DNA of 64,000 nt. Origin: Paracidovorax avenae ATCC 19860 (GTDB lineage: Bacteria > Pseudomonadota > Gammaproteobacteria > Burkholderiales > Burkholderiaceae_C). The translations under genes and the position numbers were made by a program. Positions 48,087 to 57,758 of this stretch are shown here, one piece after another. The first letter of the stretch is position 1. Each line of letters starts with the position of its first letter. Location of the stretch: positions 1,860,001-1,924,000 of the forward strand of contig NC_015138.1 in assembly GCF_000176855.2 (NCBI RefSeq). Direction: 5' to 3'. Under the pieces are notes generated by a model. It saw nothing but the letters and a program-made list of their open reading frames with translations. It was not told where the DNA came from and did not search any database.

Positions 48087-48758
48087 CTAGCGGTGCGACG
48101 GCGGGGCCTTGGCGCCCGCCGGCGGTGCGGCAGGGGCGCGCCGGCGCAGTGGCAGCATGCGGCGCAGCACGTCGTCGCGCCGGATGAAGTGGTGCATCAG
48201 CGCGGCTCCGATATGCAGCGCCACGAGCACCCAGGCCACCCTCTTGCCGAGGAAGCTGTGGACCGTCCACATGGCGTCTTCAAGCTGGAGCGTGGTCAGG
48301 CCGAACAGGGAGCGGATCCATTCCGCGAACGCCGTGTCGCGGCACGCGGGAATGACGAACAGGCCGAAGTTCGTGGGGTCGTACGTGGTCATGTAGCCCG
48401 ACACGGGCATCAGGATCAGCAGCGCGTAGAGCGCCCAGTGCGCCGCATCCGCCGCCAGTACCTCCAGGCGGGAGGCCGGGGCGTGCCGCGGGGTGGTGCC
48501 GAAAATGCGCCACAGCAGCCGCGGCAGCACCAGGAAGCCGATGGTCATGCCCAGCACCCAGTGGATGTTGAGGATCGGCACCACGCGCTGCGCATCGGGT
48601 GCCCAGCCAAACAGCGGGGGACGCACGCTGGTCTCCGGATCGACGACCCAGATCACGTAGTACGCGACCCCGTACGCGGCGATGAAGGCCGCGGCCATCG
48701 CCCAATGGAACAGCATCGAGACGCTGCCGTAGGCATCGAGGGTATTGCGCCATCGCAT
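48087..48758 (-). CDS. Cytochrome b561 family protein
   Basis: 223 residues, four-helix membrane cytochrome. The haem-binding His residues are found in SMLFHWAMAAAF (helix 1), ILNIHWVLGM (helix 2) and ALHIGAALMHHFIRRDDVLRR (last helix, given here as two parts around MHHF). It would pass electrons from the quinone pool to a periplasmic partner. It lies 47 bases after the aldehyde dehydrogenase and 71 before DUF1329, so it belongs to the same operon; the partner may act on the compound handled by the exporter. Confidence 0.9.
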   Translation of the reverse strand: MRWRNTLDAYGSVSMLFHWAMAAAFIAAYGVAYYVIWVVDPETSVRPPLFGWAPDAQRVVPILNIHWVLGMTIGFLVLPRLLWRIFGTTPRHAPASRLEVLAADAAHWALYALLILMPVSGYMTTYDPTNFGLFVIPACRDTAFAEWIRSLFGLTTLQLEDAMWTVHSFLGKRVAWVLVALHIGAALMHHFIRRDDVLRRMLPLRRRAPAAPPAGAKAPPSHR

Positions 48759-48805
48759 GGTGGGTCTCTTTCGCACGGAGGTCAGGGGGCAGAACTGCCG
48801 CCGGC

Positions 48806-50263
48806 TCAGGGCAGCAGGATGGTGATGACCTTCTCTTCGGTGTAGGCGATGGCGCCGGCCAGCCCGCCCTCGCGCCCGATGCCGCTGTCCTTCACGCCGC
48901 CCCATGGCAGGTTGGCCTCCAGCGGGCTCCAGCAATTGACCCCCACGGCACCGACGCGCACCGCAGCGGCGACGCGATGCGCGCGCGCCAGGTCGTTCGT
49001 CCACACCGTGGCCGCGAGGCCGTAGCTGGAATCGTTGGCCAGCGCGATCGCTTCCTCTTCCGTGTCGAACGGGATCACCGTGCCCACCGGGCCGAAGATC
49101 TCTTCGCGCGCGATGGTCATGGCGTTGGTCGCGTTGGCGAAGATCGTGGGCTTCACGAACCAGCCCTTGTCGGGCGACGAGACGCCGCCCGCGAGCAGTT
49201 CGGCGCCTTCCTCCAGTCCGATGCGGATGTAGCGGTTGACGCGCTCGAATTGCGCCTTCTTCGCCACGGGGCCCATCTGCACGCCCGGCTGGCGCGGATC
49301 GCCCACTGCCACGGCATCGGCGGCCTCGGCCAGCGCGGCCGCGAAGCGCTGCGCCAGGCTGCGCTGCACCAGGATGCGCGAGCCCGCCGCGCAGACCTGG
49401 CCCTGGTTCACGAACAGGCCCAGCGCGCAGCCGCGCAGTGCCTGCTCGAACGAGGCATCGTCGAAAACGATCTGTGCGCTCTTGCCGCCCAGCTCCAGGG
49501 TCACGCGCTTGAACGAGGCCCCGGCGATCTGCTGGATCGCGCGGCCGGCCTCGGGGCTGCCGGTGAAGCTGATCTTGGCGACGTCGGGGTGCTCGCACAG
49601 CGCGCGGCCCACCACGGCACCGTAGCCCGTCACCACGTTGACCACGCCGTCGGGGAAGCCGGCTTCCTTGCACAGCGCGGCCAGGTGCAGTGCGGACTGG
49701 GGCGTTTCTTCCGACGGTTTCACCACCACGGTGCAGCCGGCCGCGAGCAGGGCGGCCAGTTTCCACGTGGTGATCATCAGCGGCGAGTTCCAGGGAACGA
49801 TGGCCCCCACCACGCCCACCGGCTCGCGCACGGTATAGGAGAGCGTGCGCATGCCCATGTACCCGCTGGTCGGGATGGTGCGTCCCTCGAGCTGGTTCGC
49901 CCAGCCCGCCGCCGCGCGCAGGTGCGACACGGCATTGGGCACGTCCATCATGCGCGGCTCCATGGGCGAGCGGCCGATGGCGTGCGCATCCATGTCGGCC
50001 AGCAGTTCCGTGTCGCGCTCCACGAGGTCTGCCAGGCGCAGCAGCAGGCGCGCACGCTGGGCCCCGCCGAGCCTGCTCCAGGCGCCGCCGTGCAACTGGG
50101 CGTGGGCTGCCGCAACGGCGCGCCGGATGTCTTCGGCGGTACCGAGCGCCGCCGTTGCGTATTCCTGCTCGTTCACGGGATCCACCAGCGCCATCCGGCC
50201 TCCGTCGGAGGCTTCTGCGGAGGCGCCATTGATGTAGTGCTTCAAGGAGTGGTTCATGGGCAT
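48806..50263 (-). CDS. NAD-dependent aldehyde dehydrogenase, first gene of the envelope operon
   Basis: 485 residues of the betaine-aldehyde/phenylacetaldehyde dehydrogenase type. Catalytic Cys in NQGQVCAAGSRI, Glu in LELGGKSAQ, Asn in VPWNSPLM and the C-terminal block WGGVKDSGIGREGG. Two start codons six bases apart (50263, 50257) lack a ribosome site; the first is given. It diverges from an AraC regulator over a 374-base region. This is a common arrangement for AraC-activated aldehyde dehydrogenase genes such as feaB or those for ethanolamine, but neither is proved here. Confidence 0.9.
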   Translation of the reverse strand: MPMNHSLKHYINGASAEASDGGRMALVDPVNEQEYATAALGTAEDIRRAVAAAHAQLHGGAWSRLGGAQRARLLLRLADLVERDTELLADMDAHAIGRSPMEPRMMDVPNAVSHLRAAAGWANQLEGRTIPTSGYMGMRTLSYTVREPVGVVGAIVPWNSPLMITTWKLAALLAAGCTVVVKPSEETPQSALHLAALCKEAGFPDGVVNVVTGYGAVVGRALCEHPDVAKISFTGSPEAGRAIQQIAGASFKRVTLELGGKSAQIVFDDASFEQALRGCALGLFVNQGQVCAAGSRILVQRSLAQRFAAALAEAADAVAVGDPRQPGVQMGPVAKKAQFERVNRYIRIGLEEGAELLAGGVSSPDKGWFVKPTIFANATNAMTIAREEIFGPVGTVIPFDTEEEAIALANDSSYGLAATVWTNDLARAHRVAAAVRVGAVGVNCWSPLEANLPWGGVKDSGIGREGGLAGAIAYTEEKVITILLP

Positions 50264-50637
50264 GTTGCGGTGTGTGTTCTGCAAAGTGGGGAAGCACATG
50301 TCGCGCAATCACCCGTTTCCGGAACTGCCGCGCTGTGTGACGTTGCCGGAAGTTTCGGGTTCGACCTTCAGGCCGCGTTAGCCCAAATCAGCAACTGCAT
50401 GTGCCGCGGCGCGGGCTTGCGCAGAACGGAACAGGCACCGGGCCGGTGACTTCTCTGCTGCCTGGGTGAACGCACCGTGATGGGGCGGTGCGGGAGTGCG
50501 TGGCTCACTGGCAGCGTGCGGATGGCGGGTTTTCCCGGCTGTATGTGGGAATTCGCGCTTGCACAATTCTTGCAATGTGGCAGAGCCGACAGGCCTGCAC
50601 CCGCGGGTCGCGCTCGCGCAAGAGGTTCCGCCAGACC
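50264..50637. promoter_or_regulatory. Divergent control region between aldehyde dehydrogenase and AraC gene
   Basis: 374 bases without a gene. TTCCGGAA palindrome at 50317-50324 and a second CCGGAA at 50346-50351, 27 bases apart, lie on the aldehyde dehydrogenase side. TTGCA occurs at 50559-50563 and 50570-50574, exactly 11 bases apart, near the AraC start; direct repeats at this spacing are usual for AraC-type sites. No strong promoter is clear on either strand. Confidence 0.4.
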
Positions 50638-51606
50638 ATGAATCAGTCGATCGATCGGTTTCAAGATATCCATGTGCATGCATCCGCAGTGCGCGAATGG
50701 CACCAGACCTACAGCCAGATCACGGCGGGGGCGTTGGAGAGTTCGCTCATCCAGTTGAACAGTGCGCGCTGCCATGTCTTCCGCGAGCACATCAACCAGC
50801 GCGTGGTGCAGCATGGGGAGGCGCCCCGCGGCAAGCTGTGCTTTGCCGTGCCCATCGCCATTCCCGGCTCCATCCGCATGCAGGGCCGGGAGGCGGACGA
50901 CAAGAGCATCTTCGTGCTGCGGGGTGGCGAGGAGTTCATGTTCCACATGCCCATGGGCATGGACCTGCTGGCCATCACGTTCGAGCAGTCGTTTTTCGAC
51001 CAGGCCCTCGCGGACACGCCGTGGGAGCGGGAGATCGGCATGCTGTTGCGGCAGCCGGTGATCAAGGTGCCGCAGCAGCGGCTCGAGGAGGCGCGCCGCC
51101 GGCTGCTCGCGATCTTCTCGAGGGCCATGGCCTCCGGCGATGCGGGCGTGCCGCTGCAGGGGGAGCCGCCGCAGGCGCTGGAGCAGGCCATGCTCGATGA
51201 AATGCTGCGGCTCGTCACCGATCCCGCCTGCGACCGGGCCCAGCGCCACGGCAGTTCCACGCACAGTTTCATCGTGGAAAAGTGCCATCGGCTCGCGATG
51301 TCCGACGCGGTCAACGTGCCCAGCGTCATGGACCTGTGCGAGCGCCTTCACGTGAGCCGCCGCACGGTGCAGAACAGCTTCCGCACGGTAGCGGAAACCA
51401 CACCGCTGAACTATCTGCGCTCGGTGCGCCTCAACGGCGTGCGCCGCAAACTGATGTCCACCGCTGCGTCGGAGTTGTCCATCGGCGACGCCGCCTCGGC
51501 CTGGGGGTTCTTCCATCTGAGCCACTTCGCCGCCGAGTACCAGGAGCTGTTCGGCGAACTGCCGTCGCAGACGCGCCGCGCCGACGCGCGCCGGCTGGCG
51601 AGCTGA
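50638..51606 (+). CDS. AraC-family transcriptional regulator
   Basis: 322 residues. The long N-terminal ligand domain is followed by the double helix-turn-helix in the last 100 residues, with LCERLHVSRRTVQNSFRTV as first HTH and SIGDAASAWGFFHLSHFAAE as the second with the FxxxHFxxxY pattern. The N-terminal part resembles EutR/EatR-type regulators of small amine or alcohol use. The ATG at 50638 begins a natural N-terminus; about 50 in-frame upstream codons lack a ribosome site. It probably controls the divergent dehydrogenase operon. Confidence 0.92.
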   Translation: MNQSIDRFQDIHVHASAVREWHQTYSQITAGALESSLIQLNSARCHVFREHINQRVVQHGEAPRGKLCFAVPIAIPGSIRMQGREADDKSIFVLRGGEEFMFHMPMGMDLLAITFEQSFFDQALADTPWEREIGMLLRQPVIKVPQQRLEEARRRLLAIFSRAMASGDAGVPLQGEPPQALEQAMLDEMLRLVTDPACDRAQRHGSSTHSFIVEKCHRLAMSDAVNVPSVMDLCERLHVSRRTVQNSFRTVAETTPLNYLRSVRLNGVRRKLMSTAASELSIGDAASAWGFFHLSHFAAEYQELFGELPSQTRRADARRLAS

Positions 51607-51876
51607 ACGTTCCTGCAGGCTCTTCTCCCCGAGCGCAGGCACCCGCTCTGCCATCGGCAGGGAGTACCGCCGGGTGCCTTTCCTGCCGGCCTCCGGGCAT
51701 GCCCTGCATCCTGGAAACCATGCCGCGCAGTGGCCCGCCGAACCGGCTTGCCGATCCGGGATATCGCGTACCGGCCGGCCGTTCTTAGACTGCGCCTGCT
51801 TCGGCCCGGGCCCGGCTTGCGCTCTTCGCGCGGCGTCCGGGTCCCGACATGACACGCCGAGCACGGAGATGAATGT

Positions 51877-53349
51877 ATGGAATGGACAGACCCCCATGTG
51901 ACCGGAGCGCAGCAGGCCGGTACGCCCTCCTCGACGGGCCTGCGGCGATCGACGCTCGGCGCGGGAGTCATCACGCTGCTCGTGATCTCCGCCGCCAGCC
52001 CGCTGAGCGTGGTGGCCGGGGGCTTCCCGATCGGCATCATGCTGGGCAACGGGGCGGGAACACCCGCGCTGGTGCTGGTGGCGCTGGCGCTGCTGCTCAT
52101 GTTCGCGGCGGGCTACACCGCCATGGCCACCTGCGTCACCAGCGCGGGCGGCTTCTACTCGATGGTGGCGCGCGGCCTGGGCGGCCACGCGGGCGGGGCG
52201 GTGGCGATGGTGGCCATCCTCGGCTACGTCGTGCTGCAGTTCGGCCTGTACGGCCTGCTGGGGGCGGTGACCTCGGAGGCGATCCATGCGCTGTCCGGGT
52301 GGCAGTTGCCGTGGTGGTCGTGCGCGCTGGCGGCCATGGCCTCGGTGGCCTATTTCGGTTACCACCAGATCGACTTCTCCGCGAAGATGCTCGCGGGCTT
52401 CGTGGTGGCCGAGTACGTCGTCGTGCTGTGCCTGGACGTGCTGATCCTCGCGCACGGCGGCGCCGACGGCATCCACCTGCGGTCCTACACGCCGCAGGCC
52501 ATCTCCAGCGGCAATCCCTTCATCGGCCTGCTGTTCTGCTTCGCCGCCTTCATCGGCTTCGAGGCCACCACCATCTACAGCGAAGAGGCCAAGGATCCGC
52601 GGCGCAGCATTCCCGTCGCCACGTATGCGGCGCTGCTGCTGGTGGGCTGCTTCTACTCGTTCTCGCTGTGGTGCCTCGTGATCGGCGCGGGCAGCGAAAA
52701 AGTCGTGGCGGCCATCTCGGCACTGGAGGATCCGACGAACTTCCTCTACCTGCTTTCCGACCAGTACGGCGGGCCGCAGCTCACCCTGGTGCTGCGCGGC
52801 ATGTTCATCGTCAGCATCTATGCGGGCCTGATCGCGTTCCACAACTCCACGGCGCGCTATTTCTATTCCATGGGCCGCGAGGGCCTGCTGCCTGCAGTCC
52901 TGGGCCGCACGCACCCCGAGTACAAGAGCCCGCACGTCGCCTCGCTGCTGCAGACCGCACTGTGCGCGGTGGTCGTGATCGGCTTCGCGGTGGCCGGTGC
53001 GGACCCGGTGCTGTCGGTGTTCTCCTGGCTCAGCAACCTCGCATCGGTCTGCGTACTGGCCCTGATGGTGTGCACTGCCGCCGCAGTGATCGCGTTCTTC
53101 CATGGCCGGCCACGCGGCCACGGCCGCCTGCGCGTGCTGGTGCTGCCGCTGCTGGCCTGCCTGGGCCTGTGCGCGGTCCTGGCGCTCGCGGTGGCCAACT
53201 TCCACGTCCTGACGGGCGCCAGCCCCCGCGCGTCCATCGTGCTCGTGGGCGCGGTGCCGGTGGCGGCGCTGCTGGGCCTGTGGGCCGCGCGGCGGCTGCG
53301 CAGGCGCGAGCCCGGCCGCTTCGCGAACCTGGGCCAGGACCGGGCATAG
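51877..53349 (+). CDS. APC-family amino acid/amine permease
   Basis: 490 residues, about 12 membrane segments. The hallmark cytoplasmic segment GFEATTIYSEEAKDPRRSIP near residue 230 and the N-terminal ITLLVISAASPLSVVAGGFP are typical of amino acid-polyamine-organocation permeases of the ethanolamine and Gln/Glu types. An acidic-poor, basic C-terminus follows. A CGGAGA ribosome site precedes the ATG by nine bases. It probably imports the substrate of the aminotransferase at 55083. Confidence 0.9.
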   Translation: MEWTDPHVTGAQQAGTPSSTGLRRSTLGAGVITLLVISAASPLSVVAGGFPIGIMLGNGAGTPALVLVALALLLMFAAGYTAMATCVTSAGGFYSMVARGLGGHAGGAVAMVAILGYVVLQFGLYGLLGAVTSEAIHALSGWQLPWWSCALAAMASVAYFGYHQIDFSAKMLAGFVVAEYVVVLCLDVLILAHGGADGIHLRSYTPQAISSGNPFIGLLFCFAAFIGFEATTIYSEEAKDPRRSIPVATYAALLLVGCFYSFSLWCLVIGAGSEKVVAAISALEDPTNFLYLLSDQYGGPQLTLVLRGMFIVSIYAGLIAFHNSTARYFYSMGREGLLPAVLGRTHPEYKSPHVASLLQTALCAVVVIGFAVAGADPVLSVFSWLSNLASVCVLALMVCTAAAVIAFFHGRPRGHGRLRVLVLPLLACLGLCAVLALAVANFHVLTGASPRASIVLVGAVPVAALLGLWAARRLRRREPGRFANLGQDRA

Positions 53350-53379
53350 CCCGCAGCCCGTCCGACGGCAGGTACCGGC

Positions 53380-54939
53380 ATGCGCTGGATGAACGACATG
53401 CGGATCGGGGCCCGGCTCGGCCTCGGCTTCGGCGCGGTGATCGCGCTGCTGATGGCCCTCGCGGCCGTGGGCATCGAGCGGATGGCCGCGGTCTCGGCCA
53501 ATACCGAGCGCATCGTGGACGACCGCTATGCCAGGGTGGCCCAGGCACACGCCATCGAGAACGCGGTGCACGCGCAGGCCATCGCGCTGCGCACGGCACT
53601 CATCGCCACCGACCTGGAGGCGGTGCGTGCAGAAATGGACAAGGTCGATGCCGCGGACCGCGCCATCGACGTTGCGGTCCGCGCGCTGCAGGACATGCCG
53701 GGCGCAGCGGAAAAGGGGCTGCCGACGCTGGACGGCGTGCTGGAGCTCCGCAAGGCCTACGCCTCGCGCAAGACCGAACTATCCCGGCTGGTGCTGGCGC
53801 AGAGCCTGGACGAAGGCGGGGTTTTCCTGGTGCAGCACATGCTTCCGGCGCAGCAGGCCTACCTGGCCGCCATCGAACGCTTCGGCAGGGCCCAGGCGGA
53901 CGGCATGGTGCAGTTCGGTGCCGACGCCCTGCGCACGGCGCGGCTCGCCCAGGCGGCCATGGCGGTCCTGGCCGCTGCGGCCCTGGCGCTGGCCGCGGGC
54001 ATCGCCGTGGTGCTGACGCGCTCGATCACCGGCCCCCTGTCCGAGGCCCTGGCGCTGGCCTCGACGGTGGCGCGCGGCGATCTCAGCGTGCGCACGGAGA
54101 CCCGGCGCGGTGACGAGGCGGGCCAGCTGCTGGGCGCGCTGCAGCGCATGGCAGAAAGCCTCGCGGGCATCGTCCGCCAGGTGCGCGAGAGCAGCGAATC
54201 CATAGCGGTCGGTGCGTCGCAGATCGCCTCGGGCAACCTGGATCTTTCGCGCCGCACCGAGGAGCAGTCCTCCAGCCTGCGGCAGACCGCTGCGGCCATG
54301 GAACAGGTCTCCGCGGTGTCCGGCCAGAACGCGCGGGTGGCGGGCGAGACCGCCGCGCTCGTGGAGGAGGCTCGCATCGCCGCGCAACAGGGCGGTGCGG
54401 CCGTGCGTGAAGTGGTCGCGGTGATGGGCGAGATCGCTGCCGGCGCGCGCAGCATCGCCGACATCACGGGCGTGATCGACGGCATCGCCCGGCAGACCAA
54501 CATCCTCGCTCTGAATGCGGCGGTGGAAGGCGCCCGCGCCGCGGAGCATGGCCGGGGCTTCGCCGTCGTGGCGGCAGAGGTCCGCGCGCTGGCACTGCGC
54601 GCCACCGCCGCTGCCCGGGACATCAAGGCGCTGGTGCAGGCCAGTACGCTCCGGGTGGACGAGGGGGCGCGGCTCGTGCAGGGCGCGGGCGCCACCATGG
54701 AAGCGGTCGTGCGCCACGTCGGGGGCATCGCGCAGCGGGCCGCCGGCATCGACGACGCCAGCCGCGCCCAGAACCAGGACATCGTGCGGGTCGCGGAGGC
54801 CATGGGGTCGATCGACCATGCGACCCAGCGGAACGCCGCGTTGGTGCAAGAGTCCGCCGCTGCCGCGGGCAGCCTCAGCGACCAGTCCGCCCGCCTCGCC
54901 GGCGTGGTCCGCTCCTTCACGCTGGAACGCGAGGCATAG
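53380..54939 (+). CDS. Methyl-accepting chemotaxis protein
   Basis: 519 residues. Order: membrane helix ([20 protein letters not shown]), a helical periplasmic sensor of about 150 residues, second membrane helix ([20 protein letters not shown]), HAMP ([20 protein letters not shown]), and the signalling domain. The hairpin tip reads [20 protein letters not shown] then [18 protein letters not shown], with IAR where most receptors have IAF and VEG for VEA. No C-terminal CheR-binding pentapeptide. It begins 31 bases after the permease, so sensing and uptake are probably expressed together. Confidence 0.93.
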   Translation: MRWMNDMRIGARLGLGFGAVIALLMALAAVGIERMAAVSANTERIVDDRYARVAQAHAIENAVHAQAIALRTALIATDLEAVRAEMDKVDAADRAIDVAVRALQDMPGAAEKGLPTLDGVLELRKAYASRKTELSRLVLAQSLDEGGVFLVQHMLPAQQAYLAAIERFGRAQADGMVQFGADALRTARLAQAAMAVLAAAALALAAGIAVVLTRSITGPLSEALALASTVARGDLSVRTETRRGDEAGQLLGALQRMAESLAGIVRQVRESSESIAVGASQIASGNLDLSRRTEEQSSSLRQTAAAMEQVSAVSGQNARVAGETAALVEEARIAAQQGGAAVREVVAVMGEIAAGARSIADITGVIDGIARQTNILALNAAVEGARAAEHGRGFAVVAAEVRALALRATAAARDIKALVQASTLRVDEGARLVQGAGATMEAVVRHVGGIAQRAAGIDDASRAQNQDIVRVAEAMGSIDHATQRNAALVQESAAAAGSLSDQSARLAGVVRSFTLEREA

Positions 54940-54944
54940 CGCCG

Positions 54945-54995
54945 CCGGAACAGGCCGCAGTTCCGGTTGCCGATTCCGGCTAACCCGTCTTCCGC
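54945..54995. promoter_or_regulatory. TTCCGG repeats upstream of the aminotransferase
   Basis: CCGGAAC-N8-GTTCCGG is a perfect 7-bp inverted repeat at 54945-54966. A further TTCCGG lies at 54974-54979 and TTCCGC at 54990-54995. The same CCGGAAC element occurs at 50319-50325 before the aldehyde dehydrogenase. Confidence 0.4.
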
Positions 54996-55082
54996 AGCTT
55001 GGATGACCATCACCTGGCGCTCCACGGCGTGCGGCGCATCCGCCGCACGCCATCCCGCAGATACGCAACAAGGTACGTTTTT

Positions 55083-56453
55083 ATGACTGAAGCTGAACTG
55101 GAAGCCCTGAACTTTGCCGATGCCCCGAAGATGGTGTCCACCGCCTTTCCCGGCCCGAAGGCGGCCGAAGCGCTGGCCCTGTCCGCGCGCACGGAATCGA
55201 TGGCGCGCGGCGGCGGCCGCATGCCCGTCGTGATGGACCGCGCTTTCGGCGTGACCTTCAAGGACCCCGACGGCAACGTCTTCGTGGACCTGTCCGCCGG
55301 TGTCGGCGTGAGCAGCGTGGGCCGCTGCCATCCGGAGGTGGTGAAGACCATGCAGCAGCAGGCGGGCGACCTGATGCACGCCATGGAAGTGAACAACACG
55401 CGGCGCACCGAACTGGCGGCGAAGATCTCCGAGATTGCGCCCGAAGGACTGCGCGGCGACTGCATCACCTTCTTCACGCAAAGCGGAAGCGACGCGCTGG
55501 AAGCGGCCGTGAAATTCGCCAGGCGCGTCACCGGCCGCCACCAGATCGTCGCCTTCCACGGTGGCTACCACGGCATCTGGCAGGCTTCCAACGCGCTCAC
55601 CACGGGCACGGCCTACCGCAAGGGCTACGGCCCCTTCATGGGTGGCGTGATCCATGCGCCCTACCCGTATGCCTACCGTTTCCCCTTCGACACCACGCAC
55701 AAGAGCGCCGAGCAGATCGCGGGCGAGTACATCGACTACCTGCTCAACACCCCGTACACCGCTGCCGACGATGTTGCTGCGGTGATCGTCGAGCCCGTGC
55801 AGGGCGAGGGCGGCTACGTGCCTCCGGCCCCGGAATTCCTGCAACTGCTGCGCAAGGCCTGCGATCGCAGCGGCGCGCTGCTCATCGTGGACGAGGTGCA
55901 GTGCGGCGCGGGACGCACCGGAAAGATGTGGGCCGTGGAGCACTCCGGCGTGAAGCCCGACATGCTGACCTTCGGCAAGGGCATGGGCGGCGACGTGCCC
56001 ATGGCCGGCCTGGTCATGCGCTCGGACCTCGCCGCGAAGATCCCGGACGGCTCCGCTCCCAACACCTTCGCGGCCAATGCCCTCTCCGCCGCCGTGGCGC
56101 TCACCAACATCCGCCTGCTGCAGGACCCGGAACTGAACCTGGTCCAGCGCGCCCACGATGTGGGCCTGGAGGCGCAGGAGTACATCCGGGGCTTCAACAG
56201 CCCCTACGTGGGCGAAGTGCGCGGGCGCGGGCTGATGATCGGCATCGAACTGGTCGAAGACCAGGCCACGCGGGCCCCGCTGACCGGCGAGAAGCTGGGG
56301 CGCCTCATGGGCTACGTGCTGAGCCACGGGGTGCTGATGGTGCCCTGCGGCCGCCATACCAACGTGATGCGCGTCATGCCATCCCTCACCGTGCCGCGCT
56401 CGCTGCTGTTCAAGGCGCTGGACGTCTTCGGCCGGGGGCTGGCGTCGCTCTGA
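55083..56453 (+). CDS. Class III (omega) aminotransferase
   Basis: 456 residues, PLP fold type I. The Schiff-base Lys is in LTFGKGMGGDVPMAG, the cofactor-binding FFTQSGSDALEAAVKFAR and the Asp of LLIVDEVQCGAGRTG are intact. Enzymes of this group move amino groups from omega-amino acids, diamines or GABA-like compounds to a keto acid. The start ATG at 55083 is preceded by AAGG at a longish 13 bases; an in-frame start at 54999 lacks support. With the permease and an aldehyde dehydrogenase nearby it could use an amine or omega-amino acid; the specific one is unknown. Confidence 0.9.
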   Translation: MTEAELEALNFADAPKMVSTAFPGPKAAEALALSARTESMARGGGRMPVVMDRAFGVTFKDPDGNVFVDLSAGVGVSSVGRCHPEVVKTMQQQAGDLMHAMEVNNTRRTELAAKISEIAPEGLRGDCITFFTQSGSDALEAAVKFARRVTGRHQIVAFHGGYHGIWQASNALTTGTAYRKGYGPFMGGVIHAPYPYAYRFPFDTTHKSAEQIAGEYIDYLLNTPYTAADDVAAVIVEPVQGEGGYVPPAPEFLQLLRKACDRSGALLIVDEVQCGAGRTGKMWAVEHSGVKPDMLTFGKGMGGDVPMAGLVMRSDLAAKIPDGSAPNTFAANALSAAVALTNIRLLQDPELNLVQRAHDVGLEAQEYIRGFNSPYVGEVRGRGLMIGIELVEDQATRAPLTGEKLGRLMGYVLSHGVLMVPCGRHTNVMRVMPSLTVPRSLLFKALDVFGRGLASL

Positions 56454-56531
56454 ACGCCGTGCGGGCCGCCGGTGGTCCTCCTGGCCTGGTGGGGAGGATG
56501 CCGGCGGCTGCGGCCACGGAGCGGCCGCTCC

Positions 56532-57272
56532 TCATTGCCGGGCGATGCGCTCGGTCAGCTCGGCCGCAGCCTCGGTAACGAGCTTGCACAGGAAGCCTTC
56601 CTGGAAGGCCTTGAAGCGCTCGCTGCGTCCCACCAGCGTGATGCTGCCCAGCACGCGCTGCTTCTCGTCGAACACCGGCGCCGCGATGCCGATGCGCTCG
56701 GGGTGCAGCTCTCCCTCGCTGATGCAATAGCCCTGCTTGCGGATCGCCAGCAGGCTCTTGGAGAAATCCTTCCACTGCAGGCCGACATGCTCCAGTTCGG
56801 GCCCGGCTGCATGCGCGTCGTAGATGCGGCGGATCTGCCGCGGCGAGAGATAGGCCAGCACCACGCGGGCCGTCGCGCTGTGGAACAGGTCGATGGGCTT
56901 GCCGCGCCCGCTGTCCGCTGGCGCGGCATCGCTGCCGCGCTGCAGCAGCACGTTGATCACCACGTCGCCATACAGCTCGCTGATCAGCGCGTCCAGCTGG
57001 GTTTCCTTCACCAGCCGGTCGATCAGGTCGCGGCTGCGCACCAGCATCGGGTCGTAGTCGGTCATCTGCCGCTCCAGCGCGATGATCCGGGGGCCCAGCG
57101 CATAACCGCGCGGCAGCCTCACCAGCAGCCCCACGTCGCCGAGTTCGCGCAGGTAGCGGTACGCGCTCGCGGGGGTGTAGTCCAGTTCCCGGCAGATGGT
57201 ATCGACGTCGATCACCGGCTGTTCCGGGCGAAAGAGGTCGAGCACGGCGAGCATTCGGCGCAGGCTGTTCAT
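56532..57272 (-). CDS. IclR-family transcriptional regulator
   Basis: 246 residues. Winged HTH in the first 65 (RRMLAVLDLFRPEQPVIDVD, ELDYTPASAYRYLRELGDVG), then the GAF-like ligand domain containing SATARVVLAYLSPRQIRRI and GIAAPVFDEKQRVLGSITLVG. IclR proteins control catabolism of small acids and aromatics. It converges on the aminotransferase 78 bases away and is not divergent from a clear target, so its regulon is not evident. Confidence 0.92.
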   Translation of the reverse strand: MNSLRRMLAVLDLFRPEQPVIDVDTICRELDYTPASAYRYLRELGDVGLLVRLPRGYALGPRIIALERQMTDYDPMLVRSRDLIDRLVKETQLDALISELYGDVVINVLLQRGSDAAPADSGRGKPIDLFHSATARVVLAYLSPRQIRRIYDAHAAGPELEHVGLQWKDFSKSLLAIRKQGYCISEGELHPERIGIAAPVFDEKQRVLGSITLVGRSERFKAFQEGFLCKLVTEAAAELTERIARQ

Positions 57273-57758
57273 GGGTTCTTCGAAAGATGGAGACGGTGCC
57301 GGCTGCCATGCCCGGGGGGCACATGCCGTGCGGTGGTTCGGACCTGCGCGGCACCGGAAGGTGGCCGCGGCCCCGGGGCCGGATGCATCTGCCTCCCGTC
57401 GCCGCAGGGGCTGCAGAGGCGCCCGCGCCGCATGTATGTTACGGCAGAACACCGGGGCTGCTGCGCGTGTTCCGGTGCCGCGTGCGCAGAGACTGACGCC
57501 CCCGCGTGCGTAGGAGGGCGCGCCAGTGCGCATCGCGATGGTCACGTTCCGATGCCAGACGTGTAGTGGCTGCAACTTCCGTGAACCGCATTTGCCGTGC
57601 TCGTGGATATCCGCTGCGATTCCTACAAACGGCCGAGCCGGCGCAGGAGGAAGCTGGCGTCCAGGCCCGGCAAGCCGTAGCGGGCGCTGCCGCTGCCGCG
57701 GTCCCATCCGGGAGCGCACGGCCTGCAGTCCTCAACCACGACACAAGGAGAGTCATCC
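57273..57758. other. Intergenic region with no supported gene
   Basis: 486 bases between the IclR start and the Gly/Ser-rich gene. It contains only GC-rich sequence, an open frame at 57526-57762 with no ribosome site and no family resemblance, and no clear promoter or terminator. The promoter for the gene at 57759 should lie in its last 150 bases but no good -35/-10 pair is seen. Confidence 0.5.

Noticed and set aside
43939..48090. Open frame of 1383 codons on the plus strand across three minus-strand genes
   Set aside because: It runs antisense through the RND, DUF1302 and DUF1329 genes, whose protein families, signal peptides and spacing are clear. High GC leaves opposite frames open; the translation is His/Arg/Gly-rich and matches nothing.
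51607..51876. Search for a riboswitch or small gene before the permease
   Set aside because: No known aptamer features, no good promoter pair and only short open frames were found.
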